From Aldehydirespirator sp965204875 (GTDB taxonomy: Bacteria; Actinomycetota; Acidimicrobiia; Acidimicrobiales; Aldehydirespiratoraceae), in contig OZ242020.1 in the NCBI GenBank assembly GCA_965204875.1, positions 1,302,001-1,366,000 of the forward strand: a DNA stretch of 64,000 bases, in the 5' to 3' direction. The notes under the pieces were generated by a model, which was not told the DNA's origin, ran no database searches, and saw nothing but the letters and a program-made list of their open reading frames with translations. The position numbers and the translations under genes were made by a program. This document shows positions 1-8,382 of the stretch, piece by piece; the first letter of the stretch is position 1, and every line of letters begins with the position of its first letter.

Positions 1-790
1 CCGTGTGGAAGCCGCCCACGAGTTCCTGCTCGGCCTCCACCAGATCGAACGGGGGGCGGTTGAGCTCGGCGGTTCCGGCGATGAGAAAGACGATGAAGGG
101 CACCAGCCCGGTGACGACGAGGTTCCATCGCGGTATCAGGCCACCGAATCCCTCGCCGGCCTGGGCCGCGACGATGTCATGGGTCGACAACGACTCGGTC
201 ATCAGCACGATCGATGCCACCGCCAGTCCCAGGGCCGCCTCGTAGCTGACCATCTGCGCGGAGGCCCGCACCGAGCCGATCAGCGGATACTTCGACCCCG
301 ACGACCACCCGGCCAGCATCACCCCGTACACGGCCAGCGAGCTCATCGCCAGGAACAGCAGGATGCCCACCGGCGGGTCGGCCACCTGCAGGTAGGTGCT
401 CCGACCCCACCACTCGACCTCAGCGGCGCCGCTGTTGAAGTCGCCGCCGAGCGGGATGATGGCGAAGGCCAGGAACGCCGGTATCAGCGACAGGTACGGG
501 GCCAGCTTGAAGACGAACCTGTCGGAGCGATCAGGAACCAGATCCTCTTTGAAGAAGAGCTTGATGCCGTCGGCGAGGGTCTGCAGGATGCCCCACGGAC
601 CCGCGATCGTGGGGCCCATGCGCTGGTGCATGCCGCCGATGAGCTTGCGCTCGAACCAGATCAGCAGCATCACGGCCACGAGCAGGGCAACGAACGCCAC
701 CAGCGCCTTGGCAACGACGATCAGCACCTCCACAGCGCCGATGTCACCGGTCAGCAGCGGATCCGCCGCCCAGATCATGACGCCGCTCAT
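1..790 (-). CDS. nuoH: NADH-quinone oxidoreductase subunit H (partial, C-terminus off the window)
   Basis: Membrane subunit of respiratory complex I that contributes to the quinone-binding pocket next to NuoB and NuoD. The reading frame starts with ATG at 790, overlapping the nuoG stop by 4 bases (ATGA). Typical NuoH blocks are visible: a first membrane helix followed by WFERKLIGGMHQRMGP, the SSGSKYPLIGSVRASAQMVS stretch, and RPPFDLVEAEQELVGGF near the truncated end. About 263 residues are present; the family is usually longer than 320, so the missing part lies left of base 1. It is the last visible gene of the nuo operon. Confidence 0.96.
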   Translation of the reverse strand, partial: MSGVMIWAADPLLTGDIGAVEVLIVVAKALVAFVALLVAVMLLIWFERKLIGGMHQRMGPTIAGPWGILQTLADGIKLFFKEDLVPDRSDRFVFKLAPYLSLIPAFLAFAIIPLGGDFNSGAAEVEWWGRSTYLQVADPPVGILLFLAMSSLAVYGVMLAGWSSGSKYPLIGSVRASAQMVSYEAALGLAVASIVLMTESLSTHDIVAAQAGEGFGGLIPRWNLVVTGLVPFIVFLIAGTAELNRPPFDLVEAEQELVGGFHT

Positions 791-3570
791 CGCGCCTGCA
801 CCGAGACGCGGGTCACGGCCTCGCCGGCGGTGATCAGGGTGTTGGCCGGCGCACCGGGAGCGATCCAGTCGACCGCCAGGCAACCCTCGGGCACGCCGAT
901 GTCTGCTGCCAGCACGACATCGAGGTGACCGGCACCTGCGGTGACCCGCACATCGGTGCCCTCAGCGAGTCCGGCGCGCGACAGCTCGGCGGGATGCAGG
1001 CGCGCCCTCGTCGGCTCGGCCAGGCCACGGATCGACGGGCAGTGACGCAGCATCACCCCGCGGTCGTACATCCTGCGCGTGGCCACCAGCCGGTAGCCGC
1101 CACCAGGCGGGGCGCTCTCAGGGGATCCGCCCCGGCTGTCGGGAGGTGCCACGGAGCCGGTCTGGTTGTGGTCCTCGAGCGCCCCGGCGCTGGCCGGAGC
1201 AGCTTCACTTGGCACCGGGCCGGTGCGGGTGCCGTGCTGCGCCGCTGGGAGGATGCCTGTGCCGGCGGTGGGAAGCAGGACGCCCTCGGTGGGGTTGGCA
1301 GCCAGGGCCTGCTCGGTCATGCGACCGTGCATCTCGGACACCTCGGCCAGCTCGGAGCGGATCGCCTCGGGGGTGTCTGAGCCGGAGCCGGGCGCGAGGC
1401 GCTCTGCCAGCTCCGCTGCGATCATCCAGTCGGCGCGGGCGGTTCCCGGCGGTGTGACCTTGCGGCTCAGCCGGCTCACCCGGCCCTCGACGTTGGTGAA
1501 CGTGCCGTCGACCTCGGTCGGCCCGGCCGCCGCCAGAACGATCACGGCGGCTCCCGCGGCACGACCGTCGAGCGTTTCGTCGCCCCCGGTCGGCCCGGCC
1601 GCCGCCGCCATCTTCTCGGCCGCGAGCGCGGCCGAGTCGTTCACGAACAGATCGACGGCCACCACCGTTGCAGCCCCGAGCAGGCCGCGGCGGGCAAGGT
1701 CACCGTCGATGAAATCGTTGACGGGGTCAGCGCCCAGCAGCACCAACACGTCGATCTCACCGGCTGCCGCGGCCTTGAGGATGCCGGCGGCGCCGAGTCC
1801 CACGGCGGCGGGCCTCGCCGGCCAGCACCGCTCCAGCGCTCCGGCGCACCCGGCATCAGAGTCCTGCAGCCACACCCCTCCCGGCAGCAGGCCGGGGGCC
1901 AGGCCGGCGCGCAGCGCACCGTTCACGTTCCCCCGCCGCAACACCGGCAGGAAGCGGGTCCCCGGAAGCCTTGCCAACTCGAGCGCGGCGGCTTCGACGC
2001 CGGATGCCGCCTCGGCCAGCGAGGCCCGGCCCAAGATGACCGTCACGCCGCCCTGCGACGCCGCCAGAGCCTGCGCTGCGGGCGCCAGACCTGAGACATC
2101 GCCGCCAGCCTGTGCCGGGGCCGCGGGCTCGGAGGCGACCGTGCCGCCCGCGGCGAGCGCCACCAGGGACTCGACGGTGGCTGCGGTCGTGCCGGGTGGC
2201 ACACGCAACGTGTGCGCGGCCAGGCTCGACAGTCCCGTGGCGCATGGCGTCACCTCGATCAGAGTCACGCCGTCGTTGACGATGGCGTGACGCAGGCGCA
2301 GGTACAGCGTGCCCAGCTCCTCCTTGGGGTCCGGGCCGAGCAGCAGCACGGTCCCGGCAGGGCGGCAGGCGTCGTCGATGGTCGCGGGCGGCAGGCCCAG
2401 CACGACCCGCGGGTCGAGGCCGTCACCGAGTTGGGCGTCGACGTTGTCGCTGCCGATCACGCCCTTGGCCAGCTTGGCCCACATGTACTGAGCCTCGTTG
2501 GTGAGGCGCGCCCCGCCCAGCACCGCAACCCGCTCGGGTGCGGCAGCCGACAGCGCCTCGGCCACACGGCCCAGCGCCTCGCCCCAACCAGCCTCTGCAA
2601 ACCCGTCGACACCGCGGTCACCAGCGTCCCGACGCTGCAGGCCCTCGCCCCCACCAGCCTCAACCGACCCCGCAGAGCCGACGCTGCCAGCCTCGCAGAT
2701 GAGCGGTGCCACCAGGCGCTGGGTGCTGTTGAGCGCCTCGAAGCCGAAACGCTCCTTGTCGGACAGCCAGCCCCAGTTAACGGCGTCGGCATCCACGCCC
2801 AGCACTCGCAATACCCTGTTGCGCGACGCCTGCACCGCGATCCTGGACCCCAGGCTGTCCACCCATGCGGTCGAGATCGTCTCGGTGAGGTCCCAGGGCC
2901 GGGCCTTGAAGCGGTAGGGCTTCGCGGTGAGCGCTCCAACCGGGCAGATCTGCACCGTGTTGCCCGAGAAGTAAGAGGCGAAGGGCTCGCCCGCATAGGT
3001 GTTGACCTCGGTGAGGTTGCCGCGGCCCATGAAGTGGATCAGGGCGTCGCCCGCCACCTCGTCCGCGAAGCGCGTGCAGCGGTCACACAGGATGCATCGC
3101 TCCCGGTCGAGGTACACGGTCTCGCTGATGGCGATCGGCTTGGCGAAATGCCGCTTCTCCTCCACGAAGCGGGACTCGCCGGGCCCGTAAGCCATGGTCT
3201 GATCCTGCAGCGGGCACTCGCCGCCCTTGTCGCAGATGGGACAGTCGAGCGGATGGTTGATGAGCAGGAACTCGAGCACCCCGTCCTGAGCCTTCTTGGC
3301 GGCATCGGACTCGGTCAGCACCTTCATGCCCTGCGCTGCGGGCACCATGCACGACGGCTGCAGGGACGGCCCGCGGCCGGTATCGACCTCCACCAGGCAC
3401 ATCCGGCACATGCCCACCGGCGTCATGCGGGGGTGGTAGCAGAACCGGGGGATGTAGACGCCGCCGCGCTCGCAGGCCGCGATCAGCATCTCCCCCGGCA
3501 CCGCAGGCATGGCCACGCCATCAACGGTGATCTCCACCGCGGCCTCCGGCGGAACCTCCGCGGTGGTCAT
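787..3570 (-). CDS. nuoG: NADH-quinone oxidoreductase subunit G
   Basis: Large iron-sulfur subunit of the peripheral arm of complex I, 927 residues. The N-terminal [2Fe-2S] domain shows RFCYHPRMTPVGMCRMC with a later Cys (CMVP). It is followed by the CPICDKGGECPLQD block, a [4Fe-4S] ferredoxin-like CILCDRCTRF motif and a CPVGALT motif, then the molybdopterin-oxidoreductase-like domain. The ATG at 3570 is chosen because it overlaps the nuoF stop (ATGA); a longer in-frame extension lies inside nuoF. A Gly/Glu-rich insertion, low in conservation, sits roughly at residues 300-340. The C-terminal part carries a Pro/Ser-rich linker. Confidence 0.96.
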   Translation of the reverse strand: MTTAEVPPEAAVEITVDGVAMPAVPGEMLIAACERGGVYIPRFCYHPRMTPVGMCRMCLVEVDTGRGPSLQPSCMVPAAQGMKVLTESDAAKKAQDGVLEFLLINHPLDCPICDKGGECPLQDQTMAYGPGESRFVEEKRHFAKPIAISETVYLDRERCILCDRCTRFADEVAGDALIHFMGRGNLTEVNTYAGEPFASYFSGNTVQICPVGALTAKPYRFKARPWDLTETISTAWVDSLGSRIAVQASRNRVLRVLGVDADAVNWGWLSDKERFGFEALNSTQRLVAPLICEAGSVGSAGSVEAGGGEGLQRRDAGDRGVDGFAEAGWGEALGRVAEALSAAAPERVAVLGGARLTNEAQYMWAKLAKGVIGSDNVDAQLGDGLDPRVVLGLPPATIDDACRPAGTVLLLGPDPKEELGTLYLRLRHAIVNDGVTLIEVTPCATGLSSLAAHTLRVPPGTTAATVESLVALAAGGTVASEPAAPAQAGGDVSGLAPAAQALAASQGGVTVILGRASLAEAASGVEAAALELARLPGTRFLPVLRRGNVNGALRAGLAPGLLPGGVWLQDSDAGCAGALERCWPARPAAVGLGAAGILKAAAAGEIDVLVLLGADPVNDFIDGDLARRGLLGAATVVAVDLFVNDSAALAAEKMAAAAGPTGGDETLDGRAAGAAVIVLAAAGPTEVDGTFTNVEGRVSRLSRKVTPPGTARADWMIAAELAERLAPGSGSDTPEAIRSELAEVSEMHGRMTEQALAANPTEGVLLPTAGTGILPAAQHGTRTGPVPSEAAPASAGALEDHNQTGSVAPPDSRGGSPESAPPGGGYRLVATRRMYDRGVMLRHCPSIRGLAEPTRARLHPAELSRAGLAEGTDVRVTAGAGHLDVVLAADIGVPEGCLAVDWIAPGAPANTLITAGEAVTRVSVQAR

Positions 3571-4976
3571 GGTGCGGCGGCGACGGCCACGGAGATCGGG
3601 TCGCGGCGGGTGATCCTGGCCTCGTACTCGTGACGGAAACGCCTGATCGTCGAGACCACAGGCGCCACCGCGGACGGGCCGAGCGGGCAGATGGTGGTCT
3701 GCCGCGGCGGGAACGGCACGGCCGCCAGGCCGCCGTGAGCGGCGACCGGGTACGGGCCGGGGCTGATGTTGTCGCCGATGTCGAGCAGGAGGCCGATGTC
3801 CGACGGCCGCCCGTCCCCGTCGAGGATGCGCCGCAGGATCTGCTCGAGCCAGGTCGTCCCCTCCCGGCAGGGGGTGCACTTGCCGCAGGACTCACGGGCG
3901 AAGAACCTCACCACCCGCCAGGCGGCCTCGACGGCATCGGTGGTCTCATCCATCACCACGATGGCGCCCGACCCGAGCATCGAGCCCGCGGCGCCGACCG
4001 GGCCGGCCTCAAGGGGAAGGTCGAGGTGCTCGGCGAAGAACCACGGAGCCGATCCGCCCCCGGGAATGAACATCTTCAGCTCATGGCCGTCGCGGATGCC
4101 CCGGCAGAAGTCATCCCCATAGAGCAGCTCGCCGAAGGTGGTCACGCCGTGGGGCACCTCGTACACCCCCGGGCGCCGGACATGGCCCGACACCGCGAAC
4201 AGGCGCGTGCCCGGCGACGACTCCGAGCCGTGCTCGCGGTAGGCCGCGGCGCCATGGGTCAGCAGCCACGGCAGGTTGCTGAGCGTCTCCACGTTGTTGA
4301 CGATCGTCGGCTGCCCGTAGAGGCCCACCGCAGCAGGGAAGAACGGCGGCTTCAGGCGAGGCATCCCGCGGCGGCCCTCGAGGCTCTCGAGCAGCGCGGT
4401 CTCCTCCCCGACGATGTAGGCGCCCGCGCCCCAGGCCAGCACGATGTCCACGGAGAAGTCGCTGCCGCAGACGCTGCGGCCCACATAGCCGGCGGCATAA
4501 GCGTCGTTGAGCGCCGCGGCGATGCGCTCCTGGGCCAGCACCATCTCGCCGCGCACATACAGGAAGCACTGCTGCAAGCCCAGGGCGTAGCAGGCGATCA
4601 GGCATCCCTCGATCAACTGGTGAGGGTCGCACTCCATAAGCAGGCGGTCCTTGTAGGTGCCCGGCTCGCTCTCGTCGCCGTTGACGACCAGGTAGTAGGG
4701 ATGCTTGCCCGGCGGCAGGAAGCCCCACTTGACGCCCGCCGGGAACCCGGCACCGCCGCGCCCGAGCAGCACGGCGTCGCGCACCTCGGAGTGAACCTGC
4801 CGTGGGGTCATCGCCAGAGCGGCCCGCAGCCCCGCGTAGCCCCCGGTCGCCTCGTAGCGGGCCAGCGTGTAGGAGTCCTCGTGCTCGAAGCGGCTGGTGA
4901 CGATCTTGGGCCCGCCGTTGTCGACATAGCCCGGCGCGTGGGCGACATAGCCGTCGCCCGTCGCCCGTGCAGCCAT
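3567..4976 (-). CDS. nuoF: NADH-quinone oxidoreductase subunit F (NADH/FMN-binding)
   Basis: NADH-oxidising flavoprotein subunit of complex I, 469 residues. It shows the glycine-rich nucleotide-binding block GRGGAGFPAGVKWGF, the second block GAGAYIVGEETALLESLEG, and the C-terminal [4Fe-4S] motif ESCGKCTPCREG. The ATG at 4976 shares one base with the nuoE TGA (TGATG) and the stop overlaps nuoG by 4 bases, so translation is probably coupled on both sides. Confidence 0.97.
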   Translation of the reverse strand: MAARATGDGYVAHAPGYVDNGGPKIVTSRFEHEDSYTLARYEATGGYAGLRAALAMTPRQVHSEVRDAVLLGRGGAGFPAGVKWGFLPPGKHPYYLVVNGDESEPGTYKDRLLMECDPHQLIEGCLIACYALGLQQCFLYVRGEMVLAQERIAAALNDAYAAGYVGRSVCGSDFSVDIVLAWGAGAYIVGEETALLESLEGRRGMPRLKPPFFPAAVGLYGQPTIVNNVETLSNLPWLLTHGAAAYREHGSESSPGTRLFAVSGHVRRPGVYEVPHGVTTFGELLYGDDFCRGIRDGHELKMFIPGGGSAPWFFAEHLDLPLEAGPVGAAGSMLGSGAIVVMDETTDAVEAAWRVVRFFARESCGKCTPCREGTTWLEQILRRILDGDGRPSDIGLLLDIGDNISPGPYPVAAHGGLAAVPFPPRQTTICPLGPSAVAPVVSTIRRFRHEYEARITRRDPISVAVAAAP

Positions 4977-5656
4977 CAGACCGCTGCCCCGGAGTCGTTG
5001 CGGGACAGCCACACGGGTGCCTCCCGGGCCTGCTCGGGTGCGACGATGCCGGCTGAGCGCTCGGGCGGGATGGACTGGCGCACCGTGGCAAGCGTGCCGT
5101 GATCGGGGATCTCGCTGCTGAGACGACCCGAGCGCAGGCCGTTGACGAGCGAGTCGAACTCCTCGGGGGACACCAGGTAGCGATAGCGATAGTTCACCTG
5201 CAGGCACGGCGCCTCGGTACAGGCCGCGATGCACTCGACCTCCTCGAGCGTGAACAGGCCGTCGCCGGTGGTGCCGCCCACGGCCACACCGAGGCTCCTC
5301 TCGGCGTGCTCCAGCAGTTCACGGCCCCCCGAGATCAAACACGAGATGTTCGTGCAGACGTTCACGAGGTATCTGCCCACCGGCGCTCGCTGGTCTCGGT
5401 CTCCGTCGCTGCCCTGAGTGTTCTCCGAGCCAGGCGCGAACTTCTCGAAGCGGAACATCTCGTAGAAGCCGGCGGTTCCCTCGACCTCGGCGGGCGTGGC
5501 ACCCACCAGCTCGGCGATCTCGCGCATGGCTTCGTCGGTCAGGTACCGGTCCTGCTCCTGGGCCAGGTGCAGCAGCGGTATCAGGGCCGAGCGCGGGCGC
5601 GGGAACCTGGCGATCAGCTCAGCCGCGAGCTCCCTGCGTTCCTCACTGAAGCTCAC
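4976..5656 (-). CDS. nuoE: NADH-quinone oxidoreductase subunit E
   Basis: Thioredoxin-like [2Fe-2S] subunit of complex I, 226 residues. The N-terminal helical part (LIPLLHLAQEQ...LTDEAMREIAELVGATPAEVEG) matches the family. The cluster ligands are visible as CTNISC (C-x4-C) and CIAAC (C-x3-C). The start is GTG at 5656. This GTG overlaps the stop of a 13-codon ORF that fills the gap to nuoD. A short Asp/Arg-rich insertion lies between the helical domain and the first cysteine pair. Confidence 0.95.
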   Translation of the reverse strand: MSFSEERRELAAELIARFPRPRSALIPLLHLAQEQDRYLTDEAMREIAELVGATPAEVEGTAGFYEMFRFEKFAPGSENTQGSDGDRDQRAPVGRYLVNVCTNISCLISGGRELLEHAERSLGVAVGGTTGDGLFTLEEVECIAACTEAPCLQVNYRYRYLVSPEEFDSLVNGLRSGRLSSEIPDHGTLATVRQSIPPERSAGIVAPEQAREAPVWLSRNDSGAAV

Positions 5657-5694
5657 CTCGCACCCAGCCCAGCACGTCCGGCGGCCGCTCTCAA
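5653..5694 (-). CDS. Bridging mini-ORF between nuoD and nuoE (13 aa)
   Basis: The short gap between nuoD and nuoE is exactly one open frame. A TTG overlaps the nuoD stop (TTGA), the frame reads 13 sense codons, and its TGA overlaps the GTG of nuoE (GTGA). The peptide would be LRAAAGRAGLGAR, read with an initiator Met. No Shine-Dalgarno sequence precedes the TTG. I infer a translational relay; a 13-residue product is unlikely to be functional by itself, and chance is possible here because no duplication is evident. Confidence 0.3.
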   Translation of the reverse strand: MRAAAGRAGLGAR

Positions 5695-7025
5695 CGGTCC
5701 ACCTCGCCCATGATGGGATCGGCGGAGGAGATCACGGCCACACCGTCGGCGATGAGGCCGTGCTGCATCAGGTGCGGCAGGGTCTGGAGGTTCACGAAGC
5801 TCGGCGCCCTCACGTGCAGCCTGTAGGGCACCGCGGAGCCGTCGCTCACCAGGTACACACCCAGCTCGCCCCGCGGCGACTCCACTGCGGCATACACCTC
5901 GCCGGGAGGCACCTTGAACCCCTCGGTGAAGATCTTGAAGTGGTGGATCAGCGCCTCCATCGATTCGTCGATGCGGGCCCGCGGCGGCGGCGTCACCTTC
6001 TTGTCCTGTGACCGGTAGTCGCCCGGGGGCATGGCCTCGATGATCTGGGCGACAATGCGCATCGACTCGCGGATCTCGTTGAGGCGGATGGCATAGCGGT
6101 CGTAGCAGTCACCGCTGGTGCCCACGATCACGTCGAAGTCGACGAGTTCGTAGAACAGGTATGGCTCGTCACGCCGCAGGTCCCATGGCAGCCCCGTGCA
6201 GCGCAGCATCGGGCCGGTGGCGCCCAGCGCGACTGCCTCGGCCGCAGTGATAACTCCGACTCCCTGAAGGCGCTCACGCCAGATGGGCTGTCCCGTCAGC
6301 AGCCTGTCGTACTCGTCGAGGCGCGGATCGATCAGCTCGATCAGCTCTGCCACGTCGTCGCGCCAGCCCGCCGGCAGGTCCGCCGCCACGCCGCCGGGGC
6401 GGATGTAGTTGTGGTTCATCCGCAGACCGGTGACCTTCTCAAAGAACCGCAGCACCTCCTCGCGCTCGCGCCAGCCGTAGATCATCATGGACACGGCGCC
6501 CAGGTCCATCCCGTTGGTGGCCATGAACAGCAGGTGCGAGGCCATCCGGTTGAGCTCGCACATCAGCATGCGGATCCACGTGGCGCGCTCGGGAACCTCG
6601 ATTCCTCCCAGGCGCTCGACCGCCAGCGAGAAGGCGAGCTCGTTGAACAGCGGCGAGGCGTAATCCATGCGGGTGACGTTGGTGCCGCCCTGCATGTAGG
6701 TGAGGCCCTCGGCGGTCTTCTCCATGCCCGTGTGCAGGTAGCCGATCACCGGCTTGGACCGCAGCACCGTCTCGCCCTCCAGCTCCAGCATCAGGCGCAG
6801 CACGCCGTGGGTGGAGGGGTGCGAGGGGCCCATGTTGAGCAGCACCAGCTCATCGTCGGCCGGGTCGTCGGGATCGCCGCCGATCGCGGCCGCCTCGGCC
6901 TCGGACATGCGCAGCACCGCGGACCGCATCCGGCGGCCGACCCTCTCGGCTCCGGCGGCCGGGACGGCCTGCGCCGCAGGGGTGGGTGGCGCGTCGCTCA
7001 GCGCCGTGGCGCCCTCACCTGACAT
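5691..7025 (-). CDS. nuoD: NADH-quinone oxidoreductase subunit D
   Basis: The 49-kDa-type subunit of complex I that forms the quinone site with NuoB, 444 residues. The signature LLNMGPSHPSTHGVLRLMLELEG is present, followed by IGYLHTGMEKTAEGLTYMQG and NRMASHLLFMATNGMDLGA. The N-terminus has an extra Ala/Pro-rich extension of about 45 residues before the conserved region. The ATG at 7025 overlaps the end of nuoC by 11 bases. Confidence 0.96.
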   Translation of the reverse strand: MSGEGATALSDAPPTPAAQAVPAAGAERVGRRMRSAVLRMSEAEAAAIGGDPDDPADDELVLLNMGPSHPSTHGVLRLMLELEGETVLRSKPVIGYLHTGMEKTAEGLTYMQGGTNVTRMDYASPLFNELAFSLAVERLGGIEVPERATWIRMLMCELNRMASHLLFMATNGMDLGAVSMMIYGWREREEVLRFFEKVTGLRMNHNYIRPGGVAADLPAGWRDDVAELIELIDPRLDEYDRLLTGQPIWRERLQGVGVITAAEAVALGATGPMLRCTGLPWDLRRDEPYLFYELVDFDVIVGTSGDCYDRYAIRLNEIRESMRIVAQIIEAMPPGDYRSQDKKVTPPPRARIDESMEALIHHFKIFTEGFKVPPGEVYAAVESPRGELGVYLVSDGSAVPYRLHVRAPSFVNLQTLPHLMQHGLIADGVAVISSADPIMGEVDR

Positions 7026-7509
7026 TGGAGGCGTCCTTGTGCTTGAACCGGACCGGGATGCGCCCGCTGCCGTAGTCCTTGCGCAGGGGGTGGCCCGACC
7101 AGTCCTCCGGCATCAGGATGCGCGAGAGATCCGGGTGGTCGTCGAAGACGATCCCGAACATGTCATAGACCTCGCGCTCGAGGTTCTCGCAGCCGGGCCA
7201 GAGGTCGAACAGGGTCGGCACCCGCGGATCATCGGCGGGAACCTGCACACGCAGGCGCAGGCGCTCGCGGCGTTCGTGGCAGAGCAGCCCGGCCACCACC
7301 TCGAAACGCTCCGGTCGCACGCCGGGAGGCAGCTCTCGCGGCAGCCCGTACTCCGAGTAGTCGACCGCTGTGAGGTCCACAAGCTGGTCGAACCCGTCGT
7401 CGCGTGCCGCAGCCGCCGTCGCCAGCCAGCCCTGGCGCTCCGGGTGCAGCACGGCCTGGCCCCGCGACGCCAACTCGATCCCGACGGCGGCCCCGTACCG
7501 CTCAGCCAT
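7015..7509 (-). CDS. nuoC: NADH-quinone oxidoreductase subunit C
   Basis: The 30-kDa-type subunit of the peripheral arm of complex I, 164 residues. The family signature is seen as LEREVYDMFGIVFDDHPDLSRILMPEDWSGHPLRKDY. The start is ATG at 7509 (MAERYG), which sits inside the same ATGGCTGA overlap used by three upstream mini-ORFs. The gene overlaps nuoD by 11 bases. Confidence 0.95.
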   Translation of the reverse strand: MAERYGAAVGIELASRGQAVLHPERQGWLATAAAARDDGFDQLVDLTAVDYSEYGLPRELPPGVRPERFEVVAGLLCHERRERLRLRVQVPADDPRVPTLFDLWPGCENLEREVYDMFGIVFDDHPDLSRILMPEDWSGHPLRKDYGSGRIPVRFKHKDASNVR

Positions 7510-7582
7510 CGCAGCCGCGGATCATCGCCCTGGCAGCGCCCCAGTCGTGAGCACGCGAGAGCGCCCCATAGCACTCAGCCAT
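7502..7582 (-). CDS. Bridging mini-ORF C, next to nuoC (26 aa)
   Basis: Third unit of the tandem array. It starts with ATG at 7582 inside the stop of mini-ORF B and ends with a TGA inside the start of nuoC (both ATGGCTGA). The peptide starts MAECYGALSRAHDWGA and ends MIRGCDG. Its first residues resemble the NuoC start (MAERYGA) and its last residues the NuoB end (IRRSDG), as expected for a duplicated nuoB/nuoC junction. Confidence 0.45.
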   Translation of the reverse strand: MAECYGALSRAHDWGAARAMIRGCDG

Positions 7583-7655
7583 CGCAGCCGCGGATCATCG
7601 CCCTGGCAGCGCCCAAGCAGCAGGCGCGCGACAGAACCCTATATCGCTCAGCCAT
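7575..7655 (-). CDS. Bridging mini-ORF B (26 aa)
   Basis: Second unit of the nuoB-nuoC array. The ATG at 7655 lies inside the stop of mini-ORF A, and the TGA at 7575-7577 lies inside the start of mini-ORF C. The peptide starts MAERYRVLSRACCLGA and ends RAMIRGCDG. It is the most diverged of the three units in its middle part but keeps the exact 8-base stop/start overlap. Confidence 0.45.
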   Translation of the reverse strand: MAERYRVLSRACCLGAARAMIRGCDG

Positions 7656-7725
7656 CGGAGCGGATCATTGCCCTGGCAGTGCCCCAGTCGTGAGCACGCG
7701 AGAGCGCCCGATACCGCTCAGCCAT
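7648..7725 (-). CDS. Bridging mini-ORF A, next to nuoB (25 aa)
   Basis: First unit of the array. The ATG at 7725 overlaps the nuoB stop within ATGGCTGA and the TGA at 7648-7650 overlaps the next unit. The peptide starts MAERYRALSRAHDWGT and ends RAMIRSDG. The N-terminal start matches NuoC and the tail matches NuoB. No strong Shine-Dalgarno sequence precedes the ATG, so reinitiation after nuoB is the likely way it would be read. Confidence 0.45.
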   Translation of the reverse strand: MAERYRALSRAHDWGTARAMIRSDG

Positions 7726-8317
7726 CGGAGCGGCGGATCGTTGCTGTGGCCGTCTGGCCGTCGCGCTGGTTGACCATGAGCCCTGCGCCGCCGGTGTCGC
7801 CGGCCTGGCGGCGTGCCAGCAGCTCGCCGGTGGTGATCTTGTCGTGCAGGGTGAAGATGGCGTGCATCAGCGTCTCGGGGCCGGGGGGGCAGCCGGGGGC
7901 GTAAACATCGACGGGCACCACCTGATCAACACCCTGCACGATGGCATAGTTGTTGAACATGCCGCCGCTGGAGGCGCAGACCCCCATCGAGATGACCCAC
8001 TTGGGCTCCATCATCTGGTCGTAGATCTGGCGCAGCACCGGAGCCATCTTCTGGGAGACCCGCCCGGCGACGATCATCAGGTCGGCCTGCCGCGGCGAGG
8101 CCCGGAACACCTCCATGCCGTAGCGGGCGAGGTCATAGTGGGCGGCGCCGGTGGCCATCATCTCGATGGCACAGCAGGCGAGGCCGAAAGTCGCCGGCCA
8201 GCAACTGCGGGCCCGGGACCACTTCACAAGGCTCTCCAGCCTGGACGTGATGAAGTTGTGCTGGAGCCCCTCGAGGCCGGATTCGCGCAGGCTCGCAAGC
8301 TGTCCCGACACGCTCAT
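7718..8317 (-). CDS. nuoB: NADH-quinone oxidoreductase subunit B
   Basis: The 20-kDa-type subunit carrying cluster N2, 199 residues. The ligand pattern is seen as adjacent cysteines in LACCAIEM, a Cys in MGVCASSGGMFNNYAIVQG, and YAPGCPPGPETL. The start is ATG at 8317. It overlaps the stop of a 22-aa mini-ORF (ATGA) that bridges from nuoA. The stop lies in the first junction unit of the tandem array leading to nuoC. Confidence 0.96.
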   Translation of the reverse strand: MSVSGQLASLRESGLEGLQHNFITSRLESLVKWSRARSCWPATFGLACCAIEMMATGAAHYDLARYGMEVFRASPRQADLMIVAGRVSQKMAPVLRQIYDQMMEPKWVISMGVCASSGGMFNNYAIVQGVDQVVPVDVYAPGCPPGPETLMHAIFTLHDKITTGELLARRQAGDTGGAGLMVNQRDGQTATATIRRSDG

Positions 8318-8382
8318 CGGTCTGCCTCGCTCCCCCGCCGGCCTCTGAGGCCACCAGCCTCACCGGGCCTCGGCTTGCTCAT
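8314..8382 (-). CDS. Bridging mini-ORF between nuoA and nuoB (22 aa)
   Basis: ATG at 8382 overlaps the nuoA TGA (ATGA) and the mini-ORF's own TGA overlaps the nuoB ATG (ATGA). The peptide starts MSKPRPGEAGG and ends GSEADR. NuoA itself ends SGEAPR, and the DNA around both junctions is related (GAGGCA, four bases, CGATGAGC), so the segment looks like a duplicated nuoA/nuoB junction. A GAGG motif precedes both starts at a possible ribosome-binding distance. Confidence 0.45.
   Translation of the reverse strand: MSKPRPGEAGGLRGRRGSEADR

Larger units (their letters stand above)
7501..7735. repeat. Tandem repeat of the nuoB/nuoC junction, about 70-75 bp units
   Basis: About three full units and the start of a fourth. 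Each plus-strand unit begins ctcagccatcg, continues with gcggatcat and ccctggcag, and ends near a gagagcgccc or similar block. Unit lengths are 70-73 bases. The repeat contains the stop/start overlap of the flanking genes, so each copy creates a new short ORF rather than breaking the coupling. Confidence 0.9.

Noticed and set aside
2212..3633. Long plus-strand frame antisense to nuoG
   Set aside because: It is a shadow of nuoG caused by high GC at third positions; the product has no coherent domains and shows His/Arg/Ala bias.
3630..5102. Long plus-strand frame antisense to nuoF
   Set aside because: Antisense of a clear NuoF with all cofactor motifs; no ribosome-binding site or family signal.
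7501..7735. CRISPR or attenuator interpretation of the nuoB-nuoC repeats
   Set aside because: No spacers, no hairpin regularity; the repeat is explained by junction duplication with coupled ORFs.
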